Positions 35,324 through 42,868 are shown, numbered from the stretch's first letter. The stretch is 64,000 nucleotides of DNA from Bacteroidales bacterium (GCA_022783865.1 JALFYY010000015.1:42883-106882), one strand, 5' to 3'. Notes: generated from the sequence alone by a model not told the origin. Translations and numbers: made by a program.

Positions 35324-35867
35324 GGAATAGTTCTAATTTCGTTAAGCCCGATTGTGCGCCTGCGATATAGGTATCTTGTCCAATGTTTGGCTCTCGCACT
35401 GCTATATAGTCCATTGCGGTTAATGCTTGTCCTAACACAAACTGCGTGGCAGTAAACTGATCACCCACTTGCATTTTGGCATTTATAGCATGCAATACCA
35501 CAAAACGATTATTACCCAAGTATTCAATCATGCATTCTCTATCGGGATTCCAAGCAAGTGTAATCTTTTGTCCGACGGCAAAGTCTTTGGTCATAATCTT
35601 TTTTGCAGCAACAAAATCGGACTCTGCATGGCTGTTCGTGAGATAGTCTTGCCAACCTTTATAGCCTACATAGCGCGCGATAATCGATAAGGTTGTTACT
35701 CTTGGCTCGGACGTTTGTGGAATATAGCCAAACAATCGTTTTAATGTTGTTGGACTTAGATACTCGCCTGTGACAACTTGTATTTGTTCACTCAAATACT
35801 CAAAATCGCGTGGAGATTCCAAACTACGTCCTAATTGGCGGCTAACTATTTCTTTCAGTTGTTCCAT
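35316..35867 (-). CDS. HTH-like protein with C-terminal beta domain, partner of the kinase
   Basis: A 183-residue cytoplasmic protein. The N-terminal 75 residues (FEYLSEQI, LSPTTLKRLFGYI, RVTTLSIIARYVGYKGWQDYL) resemble a module common in Bacteroidota that looks like a helical DNA-binding or adaptor domain. Residues about 90-183 are predicted beta and could be a small sensor domain. It starts one base after the stop of the Bro-N gene and overlaps the kinase gene, placing it in the middle of a three-gene unit. I do not recognise a named family, and both DNA binding and phosphorylation by the kinase are guesses. Confidence 0.6.
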   Translation of the reverse strand: MEQLKEIVSRQLGRSLESPRDFEYLSEQIQVVTGEYLSPTTLKRLFGYIPQTSEPRVTTLSIIARYVGYKGWQDYLTNSHAESDFVAAKKIMTKDFAVGQKITLAWNPDRECMIEYLGNNRFVVLHAINAKMQVGDQFTATQFVLGQALTAMDYIAVREPNIGQDTYIAGAQSGLTKLELFHV

Positions 35868-35868
35868 A

Positions 35869-36723
35869 TTACTCCAAAGGTAATTCTTCAGATTCTGTAT
35901 TTTCTATTGGACGTAGATAGTCCGATGCCTTTTCTGATGAGATAACGGTTCGCCCTAAACGCTTTTCGATAGTCTTACGAGCATCTCGAGCTACCTCACC
36001 ACCTTCACGCGCAATGCGTTTGCTTTCTTCCATTGTTGTGGGATTAGACTGGCGTGAATATTCAGTAGTAGCTACTTCCGCCAATGTGTTGAGAGCCAGT
36101 TCCACATTAGTCATGTTATCTCGTAAATTCTCTTTTGTCAATCCTTTGTAGGATTTATATTGTCGGGTATTCATTCCACTCCATGCTTGCGTGAGTACAT
36201 TGGTAAGAATCGCAAAGTCACGTTGCTCTGTTATGCCTGAACGTTTCCACTCATCGGTCAATTCTTTGCGCATTTCAATGGAACGCATGCGCTCATTAAT
36301 CCACTTGTCGGAGTATCCCTGTCTGCGGTAGTCTTCTATTGCCATTTGGAAGGTCAGCTCTGGGTCAATCATTTGGTCAATACGCTGGCTGCCTAATTGT
36401 GCCAACCACTGCTTTACAGGCTCAACTTTTTTTGATGGAATAGATTGAATGATACGGAAAATTCCCTCTAAATCAGCAGCTTGAGTTTTACGGCGTTTGC
36501 CGTCAGGAGCCAACATTTCAACAGGGGTACAAATTGTACCCCACTTGATATTCAATTCGGGATCGCGCGCACGCATACGCTTGACATATTGTTTAATATC
36601 CGTACTGTCTGTTAATATCTGTACTACATCTATGACGGAAAAATAGTACTTCTCTTGCTCTTCATCCCAAACGAAACGGACTTTTTTCCCCTCGAAGAGT
36701 TGTATGCCAAAATTGTCTTCCAT
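35869..36723 (-). CDS. Bro-N / DinD-like protein
   Basis: A 284-residue protein with an N-terminal Bro-N domain (about 5-115, IQLFEGKKVRFVWDEEQEKYYFSVIDVVQIL) of the phage antirepressor type, a central helical region (about 120-215), and a C-terminal segment (ESKRIAREGGEVARDARKTIEKRLG, then VISSEKASDYL) that resembles DNA-damage-inducible DinD proteins. It is the first gene of the minus-strand cassette and has its own promoter (36743-36774). Bro-N proteins are commonly found in mobile or defence islands. It could be an SOS-responsive or antirepressor-like regulator; no target is known. Confidence 0.78.
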   Translation of the reverse strand: MEDNFGIQLFEGKKVRFVWDEEQEKYYFSVIDVVQILTDSTDIKQYVKRMRARDPELNIKWGTICTPVEMLAPDGKRRKTQAADLEGIFRIIQSIPSKKVEPVKQWLAQLGSQRIDQMIDPELTFQMAIEDYRRQGYSDKWINERMRSIEMRKELTDEWKRSGITEQRDFAILTNVLTQAWSGMNTRQYKSYKGLTKENLRDNMTNVELALNTLAEVATTEYSRQSNPTTMEESKRIAREGGEVARDARKTIEKRLGRTVISSEKASDYLRPIENTESEELPLE

Positions 36724-36742
36724 AGCTATTTATTTTCTGCTG

Positions 36743-36774
36743 TAAAAGTACACTGTTTCTTTGATATATGCAAA
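36743..36774 (-). promoter_or_regulatory. Promoter of the Bro-N/HTH/kinase cassette
   Basis: TTTG (36774-36771), 20-base spacer, TACTTTTA (36750-36743); the last base differs from TAnnTTTG. About 20-27 bases before the Bro-N start. Confidence 0.62.
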
Positions 36775-36835
36775 TATTTCTAATAATTAGCCGCAAAAAT
36801 ACAGCTGATTTTGATTCACTATTGCATTTGGTACG

Positions 36836-36885
36836 AAAAGAATTTATTTGGCACGATTTGGCACAAAATAAATCCGTACCTTTAC
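36836..36885. repeat. Repeated TTTGGCAC words upstream of the Bro-N gene
   Basis: Two TTTGGCAC words 11 bases apart, preceded by a related ATTTGGTAC, between the Bro-N promoter and the ncRNA promoter. Related CGGCAC words recur at the right side of the island (40430-40610). They could be an operator or island-border remnant. Confidence 0.35.
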
Positions 36886-36944
36886 AGCCGAAAAGCAAAA
36901 GTGGTCTATATCATACAGCAAAATGATGAAAAATAGAACTTTTA

Positions 36945-36975
36945 TTTGTAGAGTGAAATGTTTTTTGTACTTTTG
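36945..36975 (+). promoter_or_regulatory. Promoter of the second structured RNA
   Basis: TTTG (36945-36948), 19-base spacer, TACTTTTG (36968-36975): a full match to the Bacteroidota consensus. Its -7 box is identical to that of the paralogous RNA at 15559-15787. Confidence 0.85.
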
Positions 36976-36981
36976 CGGTGT

Positions 36982-37166
36982 CTCTTCGGAGACGGACATA
37001 TTTTGAGACGTATCAGCGTATCGGCTTGGCAGGTAAATCTGGAAAATTCATCTGTAGTCAAGGAAGATAAGTTGAGTCAGTCCACCGTATGGTGTAGACT
37101 GCTTTTGCTTATTTGACTACAGGCCATTCCAGAGCCTACCTGCCAGTAAGTGAGAGCAGTCTTTTT
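36982..37166 (+). ncRNA. Structured non-coding RNA, 6S-like hairpin, paralogue of 15559-15787
   Basis: About 185 nt from the promoter to a T5 tract (37162-37166). The 5' end has a GTCTC-TTCG-GAGAC hairpin (36980-36993). Then one long interrupted hairpin: 37028-37035 with 37137-37144 (8 bp), 37038-37044 with 37127-37133 (7 bp), 37052-37061 with 37113-37122 (10 bp), and an apical CAGTC-CACC/GGTG-GACTG stem (37078-37101). AGACTGCT (37096-37103) can instead pair with AGCAGTCT (37155-37162) to form a terminator. Length and shape are 6S-like. It ends 30 bases before a small orphan gene, so a cis-acting attenuator is the alternative. Confidence 0.72.
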
Positions 37167-37195
37167 ATATATAACTTTATAAAATATTAGGGAAT

Positions 37196-37558
37196 ATGGC
37201 AACTGATGTGAAAAAACAGCCAATGGATGTAGAAAGCATCTTAAAAATTAACAGCCCTATTGAAAGGACAAAGGATGGTCCTATTGAACTCGTTTATCGA
37301 AACGAAAGCGAAGGTTGGGCAATTGTTTCGTTATATTGGGATAGTAATCCTACTCTTGGTATTCGCTGGTTTTGGGGAACCTACGGAACTCCCGTTTCCT
37401 ATAATAATCCCCAATGGTTCATAATCCCAGAGGGACTACATCAAGCGATATTGAATCAATTGCCAATTTCTGTCAAAAAGAGACAAACTGTTGTTCAATT
37501 TCTCAGTCAAGATAAAATTGATAATTCGAAAGATTCGAAATCAGAAATAACAGAATAA
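37196..37558 (+). CDS. Hypothetical protein downstream of the structured RNA
   Basis: A 120-residue soluble protein I do not recognise. The middle is rich in aromatic residues (EGWAIVSLYWDS, IRWFWGTYGTP, PQWFIIP) and probably forms a compact beta domain; the last 20 residues are charged and likely disordered. No signal peptide. It starts 30 bases after the T tract of the ncRNA and 22 bases before the next gene, so it may be read through from the RNA promoter or with genes 37581-40292. Base composition is AT-rich like the rest of the island. Confidence 0.6.
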   Translation: MATDVKKQPMDVESILKINSPIERTKDGPIELVYRNESEGWAIVSLYWDSNPTLGIRWFWGTYGTPVSYNNPQWFIIPEGLHQAILNQLPISVKKRQTVVQFLSQDKIDNSKDSKSEITE

Positions 37559-37580
37559 TAACCCTGAAAGTTTTACTACA

Positions 37581-38984
37581 ATGAAAAGAATTATTTTTTT
37601 GAGTATTGTAACCTTGTTTGCAATCTCTAATTATGCCCAAATTGAAGGATTTAGTGAAGATGAAATTTCACTTCAGCAACAAGATATTCCTGAAGTAGAA
37701 GAAGTAGAATTTGATAAGTCAAAAATATTACCACCCTATAAAAATCAACTCTATGCTGGAGCCTGTGATAGTCGAAATCAAAAGTTATACAGCTTAGATT
37801 TCTATTATGAACACATAATACCAACTTCAGATCAGGATAATCCTCATTCTGTTAAGCCTAAAAAGTTTATTCTGTTTATGGATAGTACAAAAACGACTTT
37901 AGGACTAAAAGAATATAAAGCGGGAGAATACTATACAGTTGTTGATATTCTTTTCACAAAGGAAGAAGTCACACAATTACAAGAAGAAATGAGTTTATGT
38001 CAATTTATTGGAGATACCGTATATTATAAAGAGATGTCAAAAACAATCACTGATAAACCAAAAAAGTTTATTTCAATTGATGAAATAATCGAGGGAATCA
38101 GGGGAACCAATGGTAAACCAAAAAAGTTTACAATAACGAGAAAAGATTTAGGTTCTTATCCGTTCAAAGGAATAGAGTCGTTGGATTCTAAACAGTCATA
38201 TATCAACAAAACTGAAATCATAGATCCTCGTGATGATTTCTATTATGTATTAAAAAAAGATAATGATAGTAAATATTATTATGTTAGGAATAATGTATGG
38301 AATTATGATGGTACCATAGTAAATAGGAAACCATCTTATCATTATGTATTAGGTGTATTTCCTACTATTGATAATTTTATTGCTGTAACTGGTTTTACAC
38401 AAATGAAAGCAAAATATGAAGAAAAACTTTTATGTAAAAAAACAAAATATGGAGTTGATACAACTCAATTATTCATTTGTAAAAAAATAGCTCCAAAAGA
38501 CGGTGTTCTACAAGGTTTATTTGAAAATATTTCCACAAAAGATAATACTTTTAGCACCATATCAGGTCATGCTTCTTTTGTGACAGAGAATTTAGACCAT
38601 GATACTTTAAGCGTATTGTATACTGGACATGGAGGCTATTGTTTAAAACATGAAATAGATTCCATATTACATCGTAAAGAAGTATTACGCCAAGAAAAAG
38701 AACGAAAAGAAAAACTTGAAACACTAGCAGAACAAAAAAGAATTATAGAAACTTACGGCGAAACCTTTGGTAAATTGATTATTGATGGAAAAGTATGTGT
38801 AGGAATGACCAAAGCAATGTGTATAGAAGCATTAGGAAATCCTTGTCAAAAAAACTCATATACGGATAAGTATGACACAACGGAAGTTTGGACATACTAT
38901 TGTTATTTCGTAGAAAATGGTTGGATGGATAATCTTATGTTTGTAACATTTATAGATGGAAAAGTCACATCTATTACCGAATAA
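37581..38984 (+). CDS. Exported hypothetical protein with three KPKKF motifs and a BamE-like C-terminus
   Basis: A 467-residue protein with a signal peptide (1-19). The motif KPKKF occurs three times (VKPKKFILF, DKPKKFISI, GKPKKFTIT), spaced about 65 and 22 residues apart, suggesting short repeated strands. The last 75 residues (KVCVGMTKAMCIEALGNP and following) resemble the SmpA/OmlA (BamE) fold found on many lipoproteins and periplasmic proteins. The coding sequence is very AT-rich, with frequent AAA, AAT and TAT codons, unlike the core genes around the island. Function unknown; envelope location is inferred. Confidence 0.6.
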   Translation: MKRIIFLSIVTLFAISNYAQIEGFSEDEISLQQQDIPEVEEVEFDKSKILPPYKNQLYAGACDSRNQKLYSLDFYYEHIIPTSDQDNPHSVKPKKFILFMDSTKTTLGLKEYKAGEYYTVVDILFTKEEVTQLQEEMSLCQFIGDTVYYKEMSKTITDKPKKFISIDEIIEGIRGTNGKPKKFTITRKDLGSYPFKGIESLDSKQSYINKTEIIDPRDDFYYVLKKDNDSKYYYVRNNVWNYDGTIVNRKPSYHYVLGVFPTIDNFIAVTGFTQMKAKYEEKLLCKKTKYGVDTTQLFICKKIAPKDGVLQGLFENISTKDNTFSTISGHASFVTENLDHDTLSVLYTGHGGYCLKHEIDSILHRKEVLRQEKERKEKLETLAEQKRIIETYGETFGKLIIDGKVCVGMTKAMCIEALGNPCQKNSYTDKYDTTEVWTYYCYFVENGWMDNLMFVTFIDGKVTSITE

Positions 38985-38994
38985 ACACACAACT

Positions 38995-39342
38995 ATGACA
39001 CAAGAATATTACGATAAACTGCTCGAAAGCGTTGTAAAATTCTATGAGAACATTGAAGAATACGACAACGAAACTCGTGCAATAAAAATGTATTTGGAAA
39101 GTATTATTGATGATATACGAGAAAATGAGTATTTTATCATTGATGAATTCGATACCGTCGAAGATTATTTTGATACTCTTGACGATCAACAAGAAGAAAT
39201 TGATACTTATCACGATATTATGTATCCCAATCAAGACGATGATGATGAGTACGATAACTCGTATGATGAATCAAAATACCAACTTCACAGAAAAACATTA
39301 AACAATTTACGCAAATATTATCTAAAACAAATTGATTTATGA
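38995..39342 (+). CDS. Hypothetical acidic protein
   Basis: A 115-residue, strongly acidic cytoplasmic protein, mostly helical, with a run of Asp and Glu near residues 80-95 (QDDDDEYDNSYDES). An in-frame ATG at 38956 lies inside the preceding gene; the ATG at 38995 is preferred since it follows that stop by 10 bases. The end overlaps the next start by four bases (ATGA). No family is recognised. The composition could suit nucleic-acid mimicry or an inhibitor role, but nothing in the sequence proves it. Confidence 0.55.
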   Translation: MTQEYYDKLLESVVKFYENIEEYDNETRAIKMYLESIIDDIRENEYFIIDEFDTVEDYFDTLDDQQEEIDTYHDIMYPNQDDDDEYDNSYDESKYQLHRKTLNNLRKYYLKQIDL

Positions 39343-40292
39343 AAAAGTTTTTATTAGCAGGCATATCATGCCTTTTGATGATGTCATGTACATCTAGTCC
39401 TGAGGATTATCAACTTCAAATCAACGATGCTGTGAAATTCTATGTAGCTGCTTTGGACCTGTTCGTCCAGTATGATCAAGACGCCAAAGCTGAAGAATTT
39501 TACGACACAATGATTGAAGAATTTGCAACAACTACAGAAGATGAAGGATTCAAACAATTACTCACTCAAAAAGTAGCTGAGAATAACAAATACGCCAAGA
39601 AAGTGTATTACGGCTACGAAAATGCAAATATTCTCTTGTCGCCCTATACACTCGTTGGTGAAAATGTTTGGGAATTTGAAGAACTTGGTACAGAAGTACA
39701 CTTTACTTTTAGTATCACCACCAAAGGTTCTACCGAATTTTGGGAGATTAAACCCAACGAGAAAGATATAGAGAAATATGTTTGGAAAAAAGCATTGGGC
39801 GAAGAAGGATTGCAAACAATACTTGATTTAGGCATGGATCTGGATAGTCTTTTTGATGCCACTATGAAAGAGTTAGAAATCGAAGCACAAATCGAAGAAG
39901 TTGTACATGGCGCATATGGTGGAACAATGGATGACAAAGAGGTTATGACCGATGCTTTCTACACAGAATTGCACAAGGCATTCAAGTATGATACTGACCT
40001 TGATAGTTGGGCAAGAAGTGGCTATTGGAAATTTCAAAATGGTTCACTTCACAATTATGAGATTGAGGAGTATGACCATAGCGACCCTAATTATACATTG
40101 GTATATATCACATTTGATGATAGAAAACCTAATGCATCTGATGATATTGTTCTGTATATGAAGAATATAAATGGTGCTTGGAAGATTTCGGACATCTGCG
40201 GTATTAAATGGGGAGAGATTTCCTATTCAGTTTGGGACTTTGCAACGGTGACTGTCGCAGAAAACGAAAGCGACCACGAGGGCAATTGTTAA
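39339..40292 (+). CDS. Hypothetical lipoprotein
   Basis: A 317-residue lipoprotein (lipobox LMMSC, Cys17). The first half is helical and acidic; the second half (about 185-315) has alternating strands ending in VLYMKNINGAWKISDICGIKW, a pattern like DUF3828/NTF2-type lipoprotein domains. It overlaps the preceding acidic gene by four bases, so the two are coupled. It is followed by the hairpin at 40312-40346. It shares the AT-rich composition of the island, and no named family is recognised. Confidence 0.58.
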   Translation: MKKFLLAGISCLLMMSCTSSPEDYQLQINDAVKFYVAALDLFVQYDQDAKAEEFYDTMIEEFATTTEDEGFKQLLTQKVAENNKYAKKVYYGYENANILLSPYTLVGENVWEFEELGTEVHFTFSITTKGSTEFWEIKPNEKDIEKYVWKKALGEEGLQTILDLGMDLDSLFDATMKELEIEAQIEEVVHGAYGGTMDDKEVMTDAFYTELHKAFKYDTDLDSWARSGYWKFQNGSLHNYEIEEYDHSDPNYTLVYITFDDRKPNASDDIVLYMKNINGAWKISDICGIKWGEISYSVWDFATVTVAENESDHEGNC

Positions 40293-40311
40293 TAAACTCA
40301 TTCTATATTTT

Positions 40312-40346
40312 TCATCCCCTGCTACATTCAATATAGCAGGGGGTGA
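40312..40346. terminator. Hairpin terminator after the island genes
   Basis: Stem TCATCCCCTGCTA/TAGCAGGGGGTGA around a nine-base loop; an AT-rich tract follows on the plus strand. About 20 bases past the lipoprotein stop. Confidence 0.7.
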
Positions 40347-40892
40347 TTGTTTATATATTAAACTCAAACAAATCTTTCATTAGACAACTATTCACCGTGC
40401 GCTATAGATACAACTCTCATTGCTCACTTTTGGCATAACTTTCACCTCCAACTTTCGGCACAACCTTCGGCACGCGAAAACTTTTTTTCAAAAAACACAC
40501 TCACGCTGGAAGCCCGGTAAATACTACACTTCCCGCGTGTTATATATACCATTTCACTCTCCAAATTCTCCAATCTTCGGCACAAAATTAGCACAATGCC
40601 GAAGATACGGTATTACTATATTAATAGAGGTACACAAAAAATCAGCGGCAGAAGTAGCGGCAATAGCAAAAAAATATTTTCATCAGTAACCATCGAACTT
40701 CAGAAGCCCTAAAACACAAATCAGCTGCAACATTATCTACATTTGCCGCTACTTTTTGCATCATTATTATAGAGGCACAAATATTTGAGACACTAAAGCC
40801 ACAGAACGCCCATAGAAGTCCCACAGATCTTCTATCGTGGTCCCGAAACTTGTAGGTAATTTTCGGAAAAAACATAATCTGTCATAAAAATA

Positions 40893-40924
40893 TTTGTCTA
40901 TATCACAAAAAAGCATTACCTTTG
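40893..40924 (+). promoter_or_regulatory. Promoter of the membrane protein gene
   Basis: TTTG (40893-40896), 20-base spacer, TACCTTTG (40917-40924). The transcript should have a leader of about 100 bases, which contains a CCGC/GCGG hairpin near 41003-41010 to 41018. Confidence 0.82.
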
Positions 40925-41031
40925 TAGCATATTGTATATCTGTTCCATTCGTTGTGGGATTGTGCTTCATATACATGGCGTTGTTTTAACTGTCCGCTCG
41001 GAAGCAGGCGGCAATAAAATCTGTTTTAATC

Positions 41032-41730
41032 ATGAAAAAGCTTAACGTATGGTCCGTCCTGAAATCGGGTACGGTAATCGGAATGAAGAATGCCCTTTCT
41101 GTCATCGGGGCAACTGTTCTCTACATCCTTACCATCTGGATTCCCTATATCAATGTGGGAACCACTATCGCCATGGCTGCTATCCCTGTGGAACTGAGCA
41201 AAGGCAAAGTCATTTCGCCGTTGTTCATCTTCAAAAGCGAATATCGTCGCCGTATGGGTGAGTTCTTTATTTTGGAGGCACTGACGCTTGTGGCAATGCT
41301 GATCGGCTTGTTGTTTGGCGTGATTCCTATGTATGTGATAGCTATTGCATGGTCGCTGTCGCTCTATCTGTTTATCGACAAAGATATGACTGCTTTGGAG
41401 GCTATGCGTGAGAGCAATCGTTTGACCTACGGCAACAAATGGAGAATCTTGGCTGTTGGATTGTTGTTCGGTATCGTTGTAGCCGTACTGTTGGCTGTCT
41501 TTACGGCTATTGCCAATGCTTGTGATAGTATGGCTTTGAGGATAATCTTCACCCTCATCATTATCGTGTGCGTTGCTCCTGTCGGTGTCGGTCTCGATGC
41601 TGTTATCTATAAGACCTTGACCACACCCGAAGAAGAACCGGCAACCGGAGAAACGGTAGTGGAAGAAGTGGTGGTTGAAATAGTGGAAGAGCCTGCTACG
41701 GAATCAACAGAAGAACAGGCAGCAGAATAA
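41032..41730 (+). CDS. Polytopic membrane protein with acidic tail (DUF975/YciC-like)
   Basis: A 232-residue protein with about four to five membrane spans (approximately 22-48, 77-105, 108-115, 137-165 and 170-190) and a 40-residue Glu-rich cytoplasmic tail (ETVVEEVVVEIVEEPATE and so on). The layout and loops (YINVGTTIAMAAIPVELSKG, LTYGNKWRIL) recall small membrane proteins of the DUF975/YciC group, but the match is loose. It has its own promoter and a perfect terminator, so it is a single-gene unit. Function unknown. Confidence 0.72.
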   Translation: MKKLNVWSVLKSGTVIGMKNALSVIGATVLYILTIWIPYINVGTTIAMAAIPVELSKGKVISPLFIFKSEYRRRMGEFFILEALTLVAMLIGLLFGVIPMYVIAIAWSLSLYLFIDKDMTALEAMRESNRLTYGNKWRILAVGLLFGIVVAVLLAVFTAIANACDSMALRIIFTLIIIVCVAPVGVGLDAVIYKTLTTPEEEPATGETVVEEVVVEIVEEPATESTEEQAAE

Positions 41731-41769
41731 TCGGCTCACCTGTATAGTCTCTCTCTTGCAGACCAATGT

Positions 41770-41806
41770 ACCGCTATAACTCTTTCAGGGTTATAGCGGT
41801 ATTTTC
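41770..41806 (+). terminator. Intrinsic terminator after the membrane protein
   Basis: Perfect 11-bp stem ACCGCTATAAC/GTTATAGCGGT with a nine-base loop, followed by ATTTTC. Confidence 0.88.
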
Positions 41807-41869
41807 TTACTGTCCGTTCGCAAAATCAAAAATGGTAAATTGTAAATCGTCTGATTGTCAAATGTGATT

Positions 41870-41894
41870 GTCAGTGTGGGCGTCCCGCCGGCAA
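41870..41894. repeat. GC-rich hairpin repeat, partial copy
   Basis: TGTGGGCGTCCCGCC shared with 10567-10603 and 14342-14377; the left part is missing. Confidence 0.45.
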
Positions 41895-41897
41895 AAT

Positions 41898-41930
41898 ATA
41901 ACCCTTGTATAATCCCTGTATAACCCTTGC
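41898..41930. repeat. Tandem array, 3 units of 11 bp (CCYTGTATAA family)
   Basis: Three units of ATAACCCTTGT type. The unit matches arrays at 5393 and, reversed, 50404. Confidence 0.8.
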
Positions 41931-41939
41931 GAGGGGTAC

Positions 41940-42374
41940 GCGGATTTAACTTCCGTTACCTTAGGTTCTTCGTTAAAAGTAATCGGATACGGTGGTTTTG
42001 CGTATTGCGAAAACATACAAACTATCACTTGCTATAGCCAGCGTCCGCCTACGGTGCAAGAAGATGGTCTCGCAGATGTGCCTTACAGCACTATCGTCTA
42101 TGTGCCTGCCGACTATTTAGATATCTATAAACAGCATGTTACTTGGGGTATCTACGATGTCCGTCCTATTGACGGTTCGGGAGTGGAGAATGTGATGCTG
42201 CAGGGCATGCGTGTGGAAGCCGGTATGCTGGTGTTCGGCGAACCGACCGAAGTATCGGTTTATACCGCTGCGGGCGTATGTGTGCATAGCGGTATGGCGG
42301 AACGTCTGCAGTTGCCTTCGGGCGTCTATACGGTGCGTTGCGGCAATGCGGCATGCAAGATACTGATACCGTAA
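41940..42374 (+). pseudogene. Remnant of a BspA-like leucine-rich-repeat surface protein
   Basis: An open frame with no start codon runs from 41913 to a stop at 42374. From 41940 it reads as the end of an LRR_5 (BspA-like) protein: LTSVTLGSSLKVIGYGGFAYC, then VYVPADYLDIYKQHVTWG, the usual cap after the last repeat, and then a T9SS-like C-terminus (VSVYTAAGVCVHSGMAE, LPSGVYTVRCGNAACKILIP). Only one repeat remains; the signal peptide and most repeats are gone, and an 11-bp array abuts the broken end. A GTG at 42054 could start a 106-residue product but would lack an export signal. Confidence 0.72.
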
Positions 42375-42413
42375 ACATTACTCCTCCGCCCTCGTGCGGA
42401 AACAATCATACAA

Positions 42414-42444
42414 GCAGGCAAGTCCGGTGAGAGGGCTTGCCTGC
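42414..42444 (+). terminator. Hairpin after the BspA-like remnant
   Basis: GCAGGCAAG/CTTGCCTGC stem with 13-base loop, extended outside by AACAAT/ATTGTT; weak T tract. Its survival supports a once functional gene upstream. Confidence 0.65.
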
Positions 42445-42695
42445 AATTGTTATATAAAGGGGAGAAACTAAACGGGGCAAAAATCTTAAAAACCGGCATT
42501 CTGTCCTGGCAAAGACTACATCTTTCTGCATCTTTCTGCCAAAGACCTGCAAAGACGCTCAACGTCCCTTCCGCTTGCCGTATCTTTGCAGTGGGAATGA
42601 AAAAATGCATTGCTAATCCGCAATAAACAGCAAAATATGCGCTAATCCGCAATAAACGGAAAGTGCTGTTTTTTCCTGCCGTATCTTTGCAATGC

Positions 42696-42830
42696 GCAAT
42701 CGAAGTGTCGATGGCAATGCAAAACGGACATCAGCCTGTGTGCTGCTCATCCATCCGCTATGAAGCAGGTGCTTTCTTCGTAGAGATGTAACCTGCCGTC
42801 GGGAGACGGAGTAAAGCACGGTGTTCTTTG
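42696..42830 (+). ncRNA. Possible small structured RNA
   Basis: Starts about seven bases after a TATCTTTG box (42682-42689). It contains the hairpin ATCGA-AGTG-TCGAT (42699-42712) and a nested structure in which GTGCTTT (42769-42775) pairs with AAAGCAC (42813-42819) around CCGTC-GGGA-GACGG (42796-42809). GCAGGT and ACCTGC offer an alternative pairing. There is no -33 box and no T-rich terminator, so expression is uncertain. Confidence 0.35.
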
Positions 42831-42868
42831 ATAAGTCTGGAAAAACTTGGTGTGTAACGCACTTGTTC

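Larger units (their letters stand above)
40293..41031. other. Intergenic region at the right side of the island
   Basis: This 739-base gap holds a strong hairpin (40312-40346), repeated CGGCAC-type words (40430-40480), an 8-bp inverted repeat CTTCGGCA/TGCCGAAG (40576-40605), and the promoter and 100-base leader of the next gene. ORFs in it, such as 40420-40689, have no convincing features. Confidence 0.6.
42375..42868. other. Intergenic region with terminator, duplicated words and a structured segment
   Basis: This 494-base gap contains the hairpin at 42414-42444, two copies of a 17-base word (GCTAATCCGCAATAAAC) starting 29 bases apart near 42614 and 42643, two -7 promoter-like boxes (42581-42588, 42682-42689) and the structured segment 42696-42830. 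No protein gene. Confidence 0.6.

Noticed and set aside
40420..40689. Open frame of 89 codons at the right side of the island
   Set aside because: Odd composition, spans the inverted repeat and GGCAC words, and no recognisable domain; a relic of an integrase was considered but no motif supports it.
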